A DNA stretch of 64,000 nt, taken from contig CAVSJJ010000003.1 of NCBI GenBank assembly GCA_963728395.1, positions 806,001 through 870,000 on the forward strand, written 5' to 3'. This DNA is from CAVSJJ01 sp963728395. Its GTDB lineage: Bacteria > Actinomycetota > Actinomycetes > Actinomycetales > Dermatophilaceae. How positions within the stretch are numbered: position 1 is the first letter of the stretch; each line of letters begins with the position of its first letter. This document shows, piece after piece, positions 1 to 7,743 of the stretch. Below the pieces are notes generated by a model. It worked only from the letters and a program-made list of their open reading frames with translations. It had not been told where the DNA came from and ran no database searches. The position numbers were made by a program, and so were the translations under genes.

Positions 1-241
1 GCCGGTGCCGGGGCCGCGCAACCTCGCCCGCCTCATCCAGACCCGGGGCCGCATCGAGGGCTTCCTCGTCGGCGACCACGACGACCTGGCGGGCGAGTAC
101 GCCGCTCGCGCGGCCGGGTGGCTCGCCGAGGGGACCCTGTCGCTGCGGGAGACCTCGGTCGACGGGATCGAGCATGCCGTCGACGCCTTCCTCGGGATCC
201 TGCGCGGTGAGAACACCGGGAAGATGGTCGTCCGCCTCTGA
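1..241 (+). CDS. NADP-dependent oxidoreductase, zinc-free MDR family (C-terminal fragment)
   Basis: Only the last ~80 residues lie in the window; the gene enters from the left edge and the GTG at 5 is internal. The tail has the pattern of the CurA/YncB-type medium-chain reductases: a segment RGRIEGFLVGDH, then a helix with WLAEGTLSLRE, then an ending like FLGILRGENTGKMVVRL. These cytosolic enzymes reduce alkenals and enones with NADPH. The stop TGA is at 239-241. Family is clear, substrate unknown. Confidence 0.75.
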   Translation, partial: PVPGPRNLARLIQTRGRIEGFLVGDHDDLAGEYAARAAGWLAEGTLSLRETSVDGIEHAVDAFLGILRGENTGKMVVRL

Positions 242-257
242 GGCGGGACCCGACCGG

Positions 258-1445
258 TCACCGGGCCGGCTCGAGCGCCTCCGACAGGGAACCGGTCGCC
301 TCGCAGATGTCGTTCCACCGCTGGTTGCGGACCTCGTGCCACGGGCTCGTCCCGACCTCGGCCACGACGTGGTCCTGCTGGGCCCGCAGGTGGGCGAAGC
401 CGACGACGTGAGCGATGGGGGTAACGCTCATGTCGTCGGGCTGGGCCGGCTGGCAGGCGATGGCCTCGACGACGGGCTGGGTGATGCCCCACTGGCCGAG
501 GATGAAGGCGCTGGCCTCGGGGACGGTGCACCCGAAGGCGTCGAGCTCGGCCTGGCTGCGCGCCCACGGGTCCTCCACCGGGACCACCCGGACCCGCTCG
601 TAGCCGGCCGCGTCGGACGCCAGCGCGAGGAGGCCGACATCGCGCAGCAGCGCCGCGAGGAAGGCCCGGCCCACGGACTCGGGCGTCCAGCGCTCGGAGG
701 CGGCGATCGCCCGCGCGAAACCGGCCGCCCGCATGGCCGTCCGGCGCAGCTGGACGACGTCGAGGTCGCGGGGGGTCGCCAGGTCGGCGCCGAAGACCTT
801 CCCGCTCAGCGCGAGGGCGTGGATCGTATCGAGGCCGAGGAGGCCGACCGCGCGGTCGACGCTCTCGATGCGCCGGCTGAGACCGAAGTAGGCGGAGTTG
901 ACGAGCTTGAGGATCTCCGCACACAGCGCGAGGTCGCTCTCGAGCACGGCGACGACGTCGGACATCGCACTGTTCGGGCGTGCGGACACCTCGACGAGAC
1001 GGAGATGGACCGACGGTGGCGCGGGCAGCGCCTCGACGTCACCAAGGATCCCGCGCAGCCGCTCGTCGACCCCCAGGTCGCGGGCGGCCAGGACCGCCTC
1101 GATGGAGCGGACGAGGGCGCCGGCGTCGCGCGGCCAGCTCAGCAGCACCTGGGCCACCCCGGCGGCGCTGACGACGTCCGTGACGTCGGCGTCCGCGGAG
1201 ACCATGACGCGCGCGGTGGACGGGTAGAGCCGCCGGACGTGCCAAAGGAACTCATCGCCGTCCATGCCGGTCAGGTAGCGGCCGGCCACGACGACGTCCA
1301 CCGGCCCGGTCACGAGGAGGACCAGGGCCCGCTCCGCGCTGTCGGCGATGACGAGCTCCCAGTCGCCCTTCCACCGCAGCATCCGCCTGAGCCCGGAGAC
1401 GAGGGCCGCCTCGGCGCTGACGAGCAGGACACGATGAGAGCTCAC
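258..1445 (-). CDS. HDOD domain protein with degenerate receiver (REC) domain
   Basis: The product is 395 aa. I chose the GTG at 1445 because AAGGAG lies about 8 nt upstream; a longer reading frame to 1547 has no such site. Residues ~5-115 look like a response-regulator receiver (RVLLVSAEAA, then GMDGDEF), but the phospho-acceptor Asp in the usual LLDxxMPGMDG segment is Gly here (VVVAGRYLTGMDG). Residues ~130-320 form an HDOD domain (LRGILGDVEALPAPP, LVNSAYFGL, FLAALLRDVGLLAL); the HD dyad is absent, as is normal for HDOD, with RD in its place. HDOD proteins are signalling or output modules without proven enzymatic activity. No kinase gene is adjacent. Confidence 0.8.
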   Translation of the reverse strand: MSSHRVLLVSAEAALVSGLRRMLRWKGDWELVIADSAERALVLLVTGPVDVVVAGRYLTGMDGDEFLWHVRRLYPSTARVMVSADADVTDVVSAAGVAQVLLSWPRDAGALVRSIEAVLAARDLGVDERLRGILGDVEALPAPPSVHLRLVEVSARPNSAMSDVVAVLESDLALCAEILKLVNSAYFGLSRRIESVDRAVGLLGLDTIHALALSGKVFGADLATPRDLDVVQLRRTAMRAAGFARAIAASERWTPESVGRAFLAALLRDVGLLALASDAAGYERVRVVPVEDPWARSQAELDAFGCTVPEASAFILGQWGITQPVVEAIACQPAQPDDMSVTPIAHVVGFAHLRAQQDHVVAEVGTSPWHEVRNQRWNDICEATGSLSEALEPAR

Positions 1446-1452
1446 CGGCGGA

Positions 1453-1458
1453 CTCCTT
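1453..1458 (-). promoter_or_regulatory. Ribosome binding site deciding the HDOD gene start
   Basis: CTCCTT on the plus strand reads AAGGAG on the minus strand, 7-8 nt before the GTG at 1445. It supports the short start over the longer open frame. Confidence 0.6.
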
Positions 1459-1618
1459 CGGGTGACAGGGCGGCAGTGCACCCTCCTCATCGGCACGCGA
1501 CCCGCCCTTCTGCAGGTTCTGGGCCCCCCGACTCCCCCGGAGCCCACCGGCGATCCCCGGGGGCCGACGGCGGCGGGCCTCGGTGCTCGCCGGCGATGCT
1601 CGGTGACAGGATGGCGGC

Positions 1619-2665
1619 ATGACGTTCCACGCTGACGAATACCAGGCGGCCCCGGGCCGCTACCGTGCCGGCATGCCGTTGCGCCGGGTGGGCCGGTCCG
1701 GCCTCGACCTGCCGGCCATCTCGCTCGGGCTGTGGCACAACTTCGGCGACGACGTGCCTCTCGAGCGGCAGCAGGCCATCCTGCGCCGGGCGTTCGACCG
1801 AGGCGTCACCCACATCGACCTCGCGAACAACTACGGCCCGCCCTACGGCAGCGCCGAGCGCAACTTCGGGACCATCTTCGCCCGCGACTTCCGTCCCTAC
1901 CGCGACGAGCTCGTCATCAGCTCCAAGGCCGGCTACGACATGTGGCCCGGCCCCTACGGTCAGGGCGGCGGGAGCCGCAAGTATCTCATCGCCAGCCTCG
2001 ATCAGTCCCTCGCCCGGATGGGTCTGGACTACGTCGACATCTTCTACAGCCACCGGTTCGACGAGACCACGCCGCTCGAGGAGACGATGGGGGCCCTCGA
2101 CGCCATCGTCCGGTCCGGCAAGGCGCTCTATGTCGGCATCTCGTCCTACTCCGGGGCGCGCACCCGGGAGGCCGTCGAGATCCTCCGGTCGATGGGCACC
2201 CCCCTGCTCATCCACCAGCCGTCCTACTCGATGATCAACCGGTGGATCGAGGAGGAGCTCCTCGGCGTCCTCGGCGAGCTCGGCGTCGGCTGCATCGCCT
2301 TCTCGCCGTTGGCGCAGGGCATGCTGACGAACAAGTACCTCAGGGGCATCCCCGAGGGCTCGCGCGCGGCCCAGGACAAGAGCCTCGACCCGAGGCTGCT
2401 CACCGACGAGACCCTCGCGCACATCCGGGCCCTCGACGAGCTCGCCAGCAGCCGCGGACAGACCCTCGCCCAGATGGCCCTGGCCTGGGCGCTGCGGGAC
2501 CCGCGGGTCAGCTCGGTCCTCATCGGGGCCTCGAGCGTCGAGCAGCTCGACGACAGCCTCGGCGCCATGGAGAGGCTCGAGTTCACCGACGAGGAGCTGT
2601 CGGCCATCGACCGGCACGCCGTCGAGTCCGGTATCAACCTCTGGAAGACGTCGTCGGACGCATGA
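1619..2665 (+). CDS. Aldo/keto reductase, YghZ (L-glyceraldehyde 3-phosphate reductase) type
   Basis: This 348-aa protein is full length for the Kv-beta/YghZ branch of aldo/keto reductases. The catalytic tetrad is visible: Asp and Tyr in HIDLANNYGPPYG, Lys in VISSKAGYDMWPG, and His in IFYSHRFDE. The NADPH-binding end is the segment VLIGASSVEQLDD. Members detoxify aldehydes such as methylglyoxal in the cytosol; the L-GAP activity is known for the E. coli enzyme and is not shown here. The next gene starts at or just after this stop, so the two are probably co-transcribed. Confidence 0.88.
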   Translation: MTFHADEYQAAPGRYRAGMPLRRVGRSGLDLPAISLGLWHNFGDDVPLERQQAILRRAFDRGVTHIDLANNYGPPYGSAERNFGTIFARDFRPYRDELVISSKAGYDMWPGPYGQGGGSRKYLIASLDQSLARMGLDYVDIFYSHRFDETTPLEETMGALDAIVRSGKALYVGISSYSGARTREAVEILRSMGTPLLIHQPSYSMINRWIEEELLGVLGELGVGCIAFSPLAQGMLTNKYLRGIPEGSRAAQDKSLDPRLLTDETLAHIRALDELASSRGQTLAQMALAWALRDPRVSSVLIGASSVEQLDDSLGAMERLEFTDEELSAIDRHAVESGINLWKTSSDA

Positions 2666-2685
2666 GCCACCAGGAGGACACCCCC

Positions 2686-3126
2686 GTGACGCCCGCCCCC
2701 GAGAGCTACACTCCCAGCCCCACCGGCTGGGTCCGCGAGCAGGTCGAGACCATCCTCGAGACCGGCGACACCCGCTCGGTCCAGGTCCAGGGCCGGCCCG
2801 TCGTCCTGCTCACCATGCGCGGCGCCAGGTCCGGACGGACCCTCCTCGTGCCGCTCATGCGCGTCGAGCACGACGGCGTGTATGCCGCGGTCGCCAGCAA
2901 GGGCGGGGCACCTGAGCACCCGCAGTGGTTCCACAACCTCGTGGCCCACCCCGAGATCACCCTCCAGGACGGCACCGAGTCGTGGGCGGCGCTGGCCCGC
3001 CGGGTCGACGGCGCGGAGCGGGAGGAGTGGTGGCCGCGGTGCGTGGCGGCCTACCCGCCGTATGCCGACTACCAGGCCAGGGCCGGCCGGGTCATCCCCG
3101 TCTTCCTCCTCGAGCGGGCGCCATGA
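2686..3126 (+). CDS. Nitroreductase/deazaflavin-dependent oxidoreductase (Ddn family)
   Basis: About 146 aa from the GTG at 2686, which has AGGAGG 8 nt upstream; an in-frame ATG at 2662 overlaps the previous stop but lacks a ribosome site. The split-barrel signature of the F420-dependent Ddn family is visible: VVLLTMRGARSGRTLLVPL, then VASKGGAPEHPQWFHNL, then an ending with YPPYADYQARAGRVIPVFLL. Such enzymes use reduced deazaflavin F420 to reduce quinones or xenobiotics. This supports an F420-containing actinobacterium. The physiological substrate is unknown. Confidence 0.85.
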   Translation: MTPAPESYTPSPTGWVREQVETILETGDTRSVQVQGRPVVLLTMRGARSGRTLLVPLMRVEHDGVYAAVASKGGAPEHPQWFHNLVAHPEITLQDGTESWAALARRVDGAEREEWWPRCVAAYPPYADYQARAGRVIPVFLLERAP

Positions 3127-3158
3127 CCGAGCGGGCGCCATGACCGAGCGGGCGCCAT
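3112..3158 (+). repeat. 17-bp tandem repeat spanning a stop/start junction
   Basis: The 17-bp unit GAGCGGGCGCCATGACC occurs at 3112-3128 and 3129-3145, with a partial third copy of 13 bp at 3146-3158. Each full unit carries an ATG. The first ATG (3123) opens a frame that stops after six codons; only the second (3140) is in frame with the downstream gene. Confidence 0.9.
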
Positions 3159-3958
3159 ACGACGCCTCCTTCGACCTCGGTGGCCTCCCGGGACTGGACG
3201 CCCCCCTCGACGCCATGGCGGGCGACGCGCTCTTCGACGACGTGCTCTCCCTCGGCCCGCCCCGTGCGCCGGTCCGCCCGCCGGCGTCCCCGCCGCCCCC
3301 GCCACCGACCCCTCTTCCGCCGCTCGCACCGCAGCCGCCGCCGGTGGCAGCCCCGACGGCATACCCTCCGGCCGCCGAACCGGAGCAGCAGGCGCCCCCG
3401 CAGCAGCCGCCCCGACCGACCGGCACGCCGGGTCGCGGCTCGGCCAACCCGGTCCGCCGGCTCGTACCACTGCTCGTCATCGGCTGGCTGCTCCTCTCCT
3501 TCGGCCGGGGACTGTGGTCCTCGGTGTCGCGGGACGCCGGCTCGAGCGGCACGGCGCAGGTCACCGAGCGGGTCGAGCCCGTGCCGGTGGACGAGCAGAC
3601 CCGGGCGACGGGGTACAACGGGCCGGAGGCGGTGCCCGCCGACGAGGTCATCCTCGGCACCGGCCTGCCGAACTCCGCAGATGCGGTGTCGATCAGGATC
3701 GGCGGCTCCGCGACGACCCGCGCGCACTATGTCGCCTACGGTGACGGCGAGGTCATCGACGAGGCAGACACGCGGGGGGACTACTCACTTCTCGTCGGCT
3801 TCGACGACTACCAGACGATCGTCGTCGAGACCGACGGCGGTGGCAGCGGCTGCGCCGTCTTCATCGACAAGACGCTCGTCGCGACCAGTGCGGAGCTCCT
3901 CGAGGGCCGCTGCGTCTTCGACACGGAGGCCATCGCCAACGCCCTCCCCGGGGAATGA
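3140..3958 (+). CDS. Proline-rich single-pass membrane protein of unknown function
   Basis: The product is 272 aa from the second ATG of the tandem repeat. Residues ~1-105 are acidic then strongly Pro/Ala-rich (runs of PPPPPP and PPAAEPEQQ). A single membrane segment follows at ~112-124 (VPLLVIGWLLLSF). The rest (~130-272) is an extracytoplasmic domain with two Cys residues (GSGCAVF and GRCVFDTE) that could form a disulfide. I recognise no family. The topology suggests a cytoplasmic disordered arm and an external domain. Confidence 0.75.
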   Translation: MTERAPYDASFDLGGLPGLDAPLDAMAGDALFDDVLSLGPPRAPVRPPASPPPPPPTPLPPLAPQPPPVAAPTAYPPAAEPEQQAPPQQPPRPTGTPGRGSANPVRRLVPLLVIGWLLLSFGRGLWSSVSRDAGSSGTAQVTERVEPVPVDEQTRATGYNGPEAVPADEVILGTGLPNSADAVSIRIGGSATTRAHYVAYGDGEVIDEADTRGDYSLLVGFDDYQTIVVETDGGGSGCAVFIDKTLVATSAELLEGRCVFDTEAIANALPGE

Positions 3959-3965
3959 CGCCGGC

Positions 3966-4415
3966 TCAGCCCTCTCGGCGGACCCGGCGCAGCCACCACA
4001 GTCCGAGCACGGGCAGGACGAGCGGCACGTAGCCGTAGCCCGCCCCGAAGTGCGACCACACCGTCTTGTCGGGGAAGGCGCTCGGGGCGAGGTAGGACGC
4101 GAGGCCGACGGTGAGGACGCCGACGAGCTCGACGGTGATCGCCACCGTCGCCACCCGCACCGAGGTCCGGTCACCACGCACGAGCGCGGCCGTCGCGATG
4201 AGGTAGATGACCGCGGCGACGGCGGAGAGGACGTAGGCCAGCGGGGCCCGGTGGAAGTACTCGAGGATCTGCAGCACCGACCGCCCGGTCGCAGCGAGGG
4301 CGAGCAGGGCGTAGAGGGCGACGAGGATCCGTCCTGGACCGGATCCGGCGGCCACCGTCGACGGCTCGCCCCCGCCGTCCGTGCGGGTCGATGGGCGGGT
4401 GTCTCGCTCAGGCAT
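3966..4415 (-). CDS. Conserved actinobacterial membrane protein (four-helix)
   Basis: This 149-aa product has a ~28-residue polar N-terminus and then four hydrophobic segments (ILVALYALLALAATG, YVLSAVAAVIYLIATAALV, VATVAITVELVGVLTVGLA, GYVPLVLPVLGLWWL). Its ATG overlaps the end of the upstream membrane protein by 8 nt, so the pair is translationally coupled. I recognise it only as a conserved hypothetical integral membrane protein. Confidence 0.75.
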   Translation of the reverse strand: MPERDTRPSTRTDGGGEPSTVAAGSGPGRILVALYALLALAATGRSVLQILEYFHRAPLAYVLSAVAAVIYLIATAALVRGDRTSVRVATVAITVELVGVLTVGLASYLAPSAFPDKTVWSHFGAGYGYVPLVLPVLGLWWLRRVRREG

Positions 4416-4770
4416 ACAGCTCCCAGATCTGCTGGAGGCGCGCGACCATGACGAAGATCCCGAACGCGCCGATGGCCACCGCGCCCATGGACCAGCGCGT
4501 CTTCTCCTTGATGGCGAGGAACGCCGTTCCCACCGGGACGACGGGCAGGGTGAGCAGGTAGGCCGCGAAGGTGGCCCGCTCCCCCGAGTCGCCGATCTCG
4601 CCCATGACGAGGAGCCCCCGGACGAGCTGGACGAGGAGGCCGACCTCGATGAGGAGCGCGGCGCCGAGGAGCCAGTCGTCGAAGAGTCGGTCCCGCGCGG
4701 CATACCAGCCGGCGACCCCGACGAGGAGCACGGACAGCCCGCCCAGGACATACGTGAGGGGCAGGAGCAC
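4408..4770 (-). CDS. Conserved actinobacterial membrane protein (four-helix)
   Basis: A 120-aa, very hydrophobic protein with four likely membrane spans (TYVLGGLSVLLVGVAGWYA, WLLGAALLIEVGLLVQLV, YLLTLPVVPVGTAFLAI, MGAVAIGAFGIFVMVARL). Short loops carry the charged segments. It is the first gene of a two-gene unit with the next membrane protein. No enzymatic motif is visible and the function is unknown. Confidence 0.75.
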   Translation of the reverse strand: MLLPLTYVLGGLSVLLVGVAGWYAARDRLFDDWLLGAALLIEVGLLVQLVRGLLVMGEIGDSGERATFAAYLLTLPVVPVGTAFLAIKEKTRWSMGAVAIGAFGIFVMVARLQQIWELYA

Positions 4771-4831
4771 GCCGCCAGCCTACGGCCCGCCCCTCCGCCG
4801 TCTCGACTTCCCCACCGGAGGCGGGAATGTG

Positions 4832-4886
4832 GCACTTCACCCGAGGACATTCCCGGGGTGAAGTGCACTGTTCCGGGGTGAAGTGC
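4832..4886. repeat. Cluster of three GGGTGAAGTGC repeats (possible operator)
   Basis: GCACTTCACCC at 4832-4842 is the reverse complement of GGGTGAAGTGC at 4856-4866 and again at 4876-4886. The two direct copies are exactly 20 bp apart and each is preceded by CCG. The cluster sits in the 207-bp gap between divergent genes at 4770 (minus) and 4978 (plus). It may be a regulator binding array; the regulator is unknown. Confidence 0.55.
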
Positions 4887-4977
4887 GCGCGCGGTCCCGA
4901 CGCGCCGGCGGGCGCGATGTCGGGCCGCCGCCGCGCGCCTGCGCCGCCGTGTCGGCGGGCCGCGCGACGATGGGCGC

Positions 4978-5736
4978 ATGGCCACCGGGGAGTCCGTTCG
5001 CGACCTCTCGGCCACCGCGCTGCTCCGGCGCTACGCCGAGGTGATGGGCGAGCTCTACGACCGTGGCATCGTCCGGACCCGCAACGCCCCGGCCGGTGAC
5101 CTCGCCGAACTGCTCGTCGCGCGCGCATTCGGCGGCGAGCTCGCTCCCAACCCGGCCCGCGGGTGGCACGTCGTCCTCCCCGACGCGACCCACCTGCTGG
5201 TCAAGTGCCGCGTCCTGCACCCCGGGCAGCGGTCGGGACAGACCTACTCGGCCATCCGCAGCTGGGGATTCGACGCGTGCGTCTTCGTCCTGCTCGAGGC
5301 CACGACGTATGCCGTGCGCACGGCCGTCGAGGTGCCCGTCGCGATCGTTCGGGAGATCGCGCACCAGCAGGCCTGGGCCGACAGCGGCCGGGTCCGGGTC
5401 GCCGAGGACCTGGCGTCGCTGCCCGGCGCGACCGACCGCACCGTCGACCTGCGGGCCGCCCTCGCGGCGCTGGACGTGGAGCCGGCGCGGGCGCTCCCGA
5501 CCCAGGACCGGTTGCCGTTCGACGCCGCCGAGGCGACGGTCCTGCCCCCCCATGGCACGGTGACCCCCACGGGCCGGTGCTTCTGTGGCTGTGGTCAGCG
5601 AGTGCCCGAGGGGCGCTTCTTCGTCCCCTCCCACGACCGGCGGGCCGAGGCGGACATCATCCGCGAGCGGTACGGCAGCATCGCCGCGTTCGTCGCCGCC
5701 CATCTGCACCAGCCGCGCCGTCCCACGGACCCCTGA
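4978..5736 (+). CDS. DUF6998-like protein, possible PD-(D/E)XK-type fold
   Basis: The product is 252 aa. Residues ~35-85 (NAPAGDLAELLVARAFGG, WHVVLPDATHLLVKCR) resemble actinobacterial DUF6998 proteins. The spacing Glu...Asp...V-K-C-R recalls a PD-(D/E)XK nuclease core, where Gln/Glu-V-K is usual; here the residue before VK is Leu, so activity is doubtful. The C-terminus has a small Cys-rich segment (CFCGCGQ), then FFVPSHDRRAEADI, as in short metal-binding elements. No restriction or methylase gene is adjacent. Function unknown. Confidence 0.65.
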   Translation: MATGESVRDLSATALLRRYAEVMGELYDRGIVRTRNAPAGDLAELLVARAFGGELAPNPARGWHVVLPDATHLLVKCRVLHPGQRSGQTYSAIRSWGFDACVFVLLEATTYAVRTAVEVPVAIVREIAHQQAWADSGRVRVAEDLASLPGATDRTVDLRAALAALDVEPARALPTQDRLPFDAAEATVLPPHGTVTPTGRCFCGCGQRVPEGRFFVPSHDRRAEADIIRERYGSIAAFVAAHLHQPRRPTDP

Positions 5737-5862
5737 GCGGTCCCGGGCCGGGTCGGGGACCGATCAGGGTTGCACCTGATGGCAGCCCGCGGCCGGGCGC
5801 GGCATCGTTGATGTCGACAGGGAAACCCCCCCGCCGACACATACGAAGGACGTGCACCACCC

Positions 5863-6252
5863 ATGACGACCATTCACCAGAGTCTCGCCCAGCAGGGTCT
5901 CATCCGGCCGCGGGCCGACCGCGTGTTCGGTGGCGTCTGCGCCGGCATCGGTCGCCGCTTCGGCCTCGACCCGTGGCCCAGCCGGCTGCTCTTCATCCTC
6001 GTGCTCATGGTCATCCCCGGGAGCCAGATCATCATCTACCCGATCCTGTGGATCCTCATGCCGTCCGAGGAGAGCCTCTACCAGCCCGGTTACCAGCCCT
6101 ATGCCGGCCAGCCCGGCTACGAGGGCCAGCCCGGCTACCAGCCCTATGCCGGCCAGCCCGGCTACCAGGGCCAGCCGGCCCCACAGCCCCAGGCCGCTCC
6201 CCCGGCCCCGGAGCCTCCCGCCGCAGACGCGCCGCGCGCCGAGAACGCCTGA
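5863..6252 (+). CDS. PspC domain membrane protein with GQPGY repeats
   Basis: A 129-aa protein. Residues ~15-68 are a PspC domain (RADRVFGGVCAGIGRRFGLD, then a long hydrophobic helix FILVLMVIPGSQIIIYPILW). The tail is a Pro/Gln/Tyr-rich repeat in which a 16-residue unit around QPYAGQPGY occurs twice, encoded by a near-perfect 48-bp tandem repeat (about 6090-6185). PspC proteins are envelope-stress membrane factors. No other phage-shock gene is adjacent. Confidence 0.85.
   Translation: MTTIHQSLAQQGLIRPRADRVFGGVCAGIGRRFGLDPWPSRLLFILVLMVIPGSQIIIYPILWILMPSEESLYQPGYQPYAGQPGYEGQPGYQPYAGQPGYQGQPAPQPQAAPPAPEPPAADAPRAENA
6090..6185 (+). repeat. 48-bp tandem repeat inside the PspC gene
   Basis: Two nearly identical 48-bp copies encode the Tyr/Gln/Gly/Pro-rich tail; they differ mainly where GAG replaces CAG. 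Such repeats vary in copy number between strains. Confidence 0.7.
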
Positions 6253-6279
6253 GCCGCAACACCACCCGTAGGGGTGGAA

Positions 6280-6311
6280 GAGAAACGCTTCTCCCCGGAG
6301 AAGCGTTTCTC
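6280..6311. promoter_or_regulatory. Double LacI-type palindrome before the sugar ABC operon
   Basis: GAGAAACGCTTCTCC (6280-6294) is followed after CC by its exact reverse complement (6297-6311). Each half contains an AGAAACGCTTCT-like box with the central CG and A/T flanks typical of LacI-family operators; the two centres are 18 bp apart. It lies 28 bp after the PspC stop and about 46 bp before the solute-binding protein start. The whole can also fold as a 14-15 bp hairpin, so it could double as the PspC terminator. Confidence 0.6.
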
Positions 6312-6357
6312 GCTTTCTGCTCCGGGTACCACCGATCTCAGACGGCTCGTCGAGCAG

Positions 6358-7743
6358 ATGGGAGACACGGTGGCTGGTCATCGGGTGGCGCAGGTGCTTG
6401 CCCTTTCCGCTGTGGTGGCGATCACCTCGGGGTGCGCCGGGGTAGGCGGTTCGGGCGACTCCGGGTCCGGAGGCGCCGATGGTTTCGGTGGGAAGCCGAG
6501 CGGCACGTTGGACATCATGGGTTTCGGCGGAGAGGACGAGGTCGCCCAGGCCCGTGTCCAGGCGTTCGAAGACGCCTATCCGAACGTGACGGTCAAGCAC
6601 AACAAGGGCTCGTTCGACGCGCAGCAGTTCCTCACCGCCCTCTCGAGCGGGAACCCGCCTGACCTGGTCTACATGGATCGCAACCTCATCGGGACGTATG
6701 CCGCACAGGGCGCGATCCAGCCGTTGACCTCGTGCATCGACAAGCAGAACATCGACACCTCGCAGTACCGGCAGGCGGCAATGCGGTCGGTCACCCTGAA
6801 CGACAAGGTCTTCGCCATCCCCGAGTTCTACGTCGTGACGACGAACCTCATCGACGCTCGGGCTCTGCGCAAGGCCGGCATGTCGACCGCGGACATCCAG
6901 ACAGCGGACTGGCCCGCCCTGGAGAAGACCGCCAAGAAGCTCTACGCCGCGCAGGGGTCGACGATCAAGCGGATCGGCTTCGACCCGAAGCTGCCGGAGG
7001 ACTTCCCGCTCTGGGCCACGGCGAACGGCGCGACGCTGATCCACGACGACGGCTCACCGTCACTGAACGACCCGAAGGCCGTCGAGGCACTTGACTTCGC
7101 GGTTCGCCTCATCAACGACCAGGGCGGCTGGAGCGATTTCTCCTCCTTCCGCAACTCCTTCGACATCTTCAGTGAGAACAACCCACTGACCGCGGACAGC
7201 GTCGTGGCCTTCCCCATGGAGAACTGGTACGTCAACGTCCTCACCGACTTCATGGACAAGGGCCTGGCGCTCGAGTCGACGCCGTTCACCGACCACGACG
7301 GCAATCCGGTCAGCATGGTCGGCGGCAACGGCTGGGCCATCCCGAAGGGGGCGAAGAACCCCGCCGCGGCCTGCGCCTGGGCTAAGACCATGACCGATGC
7401 CCCGACGTGGATGAAGGCCGCCGCGGCCCGCGAGCACACCGTCCAGAAGGACAAGACGTTCTTCACCGGCCTTTTCACGGCAAACAAGGTCGCGGACGAG
7501 CAGATCAAGGCGAAGTACCTCACGGACATCCCGGACAAGGGCTTCGCAGCGGCCGTCGACAACTTCTACAAGACGCTGGACAACGCCGTGGCCCTGGCGC
7601 CGAGCCCGGCAGGTTCCGAGATCGACGCCGCCTGGCGCAGTGCCGTGGAGCGGGCGTTGACGGGAACCAGCGCCCAGGATGCCCTGGACCAGGCGCAGCG
7701 GGAGGCGCAGTCCGCCTACGACAAGGCGAACGGCGGTGGCTAA
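6358..7743 (+). CDS. ABC transporter extracellular solute-binding protein (family 1 / CUT1)
   Basis: A 461-aa lipoprotein from the ATG at 6358 (a GTG at 6370 is a second option). A hydrophobic signal (VAQVLALSAVVAITSGC) ends in a lipobox Cys, followed by a Gly/Ser linker. The mature part has the family 1 pattern: TLDIMGFGGEDEVAQARVQAFE, a hinge with PDLVYMDRNLIGTYAAQG, and late motifs GNGWAIPKGAKNPAAACAWAK. It captures a sugar or oligosaccharide outside the membrane for the two permeases that follow. The specific sugar cannot be read from sequence. No ATPase gene is in the operon, which is common where one MsiK-type ATPase serves several importers. Confidence 0.9.
   Translation: MGDTVAGHRVAQVLALSAVVAITSGCAGVGGSGDSGSGGADGFGGKPSGTLDIMGFGGEDEVAQARVQAFEDAYPNVTVKHNKGSFDAQQFLTALSSGNPPDLVYMDRNLIGTYAAQGAIQPLTSCIDKQNIDTSQYRQAAMRSVTLNDKVFAIPEFYVVTTNLIDARALRKAGMSTADIQTADWPALEKTAKKLYAAQGSTIKRIGFDPKLPEDFPLWATANGATLIHDDGSPSLNDPKAVEALDFAVRLINDQGGWSDFSSFRNSFDIFSENNPLTADSVVAFPMENWYVNVLTDFMDKGLALESTPFTDHDGNPVSMVGGNGWAIPKGAKNPAAACAWAKTMTDAPTWMKAAAAREHTVQKDKTFFTGLFTANKVADEQIKAKYLTDIPDKGFAAAVDNFYKTLDNAVALAPSPAGSEIDAAWRSAVERALTGTSAQDALDQAQREAQSAYDKANGGG

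Noticed and set aside
3123..3140. First ATG of the tandem repeat as a gene start
   Set aside because: The frame ends after six codons; the second ATG is in frame with the 272-aa protein.
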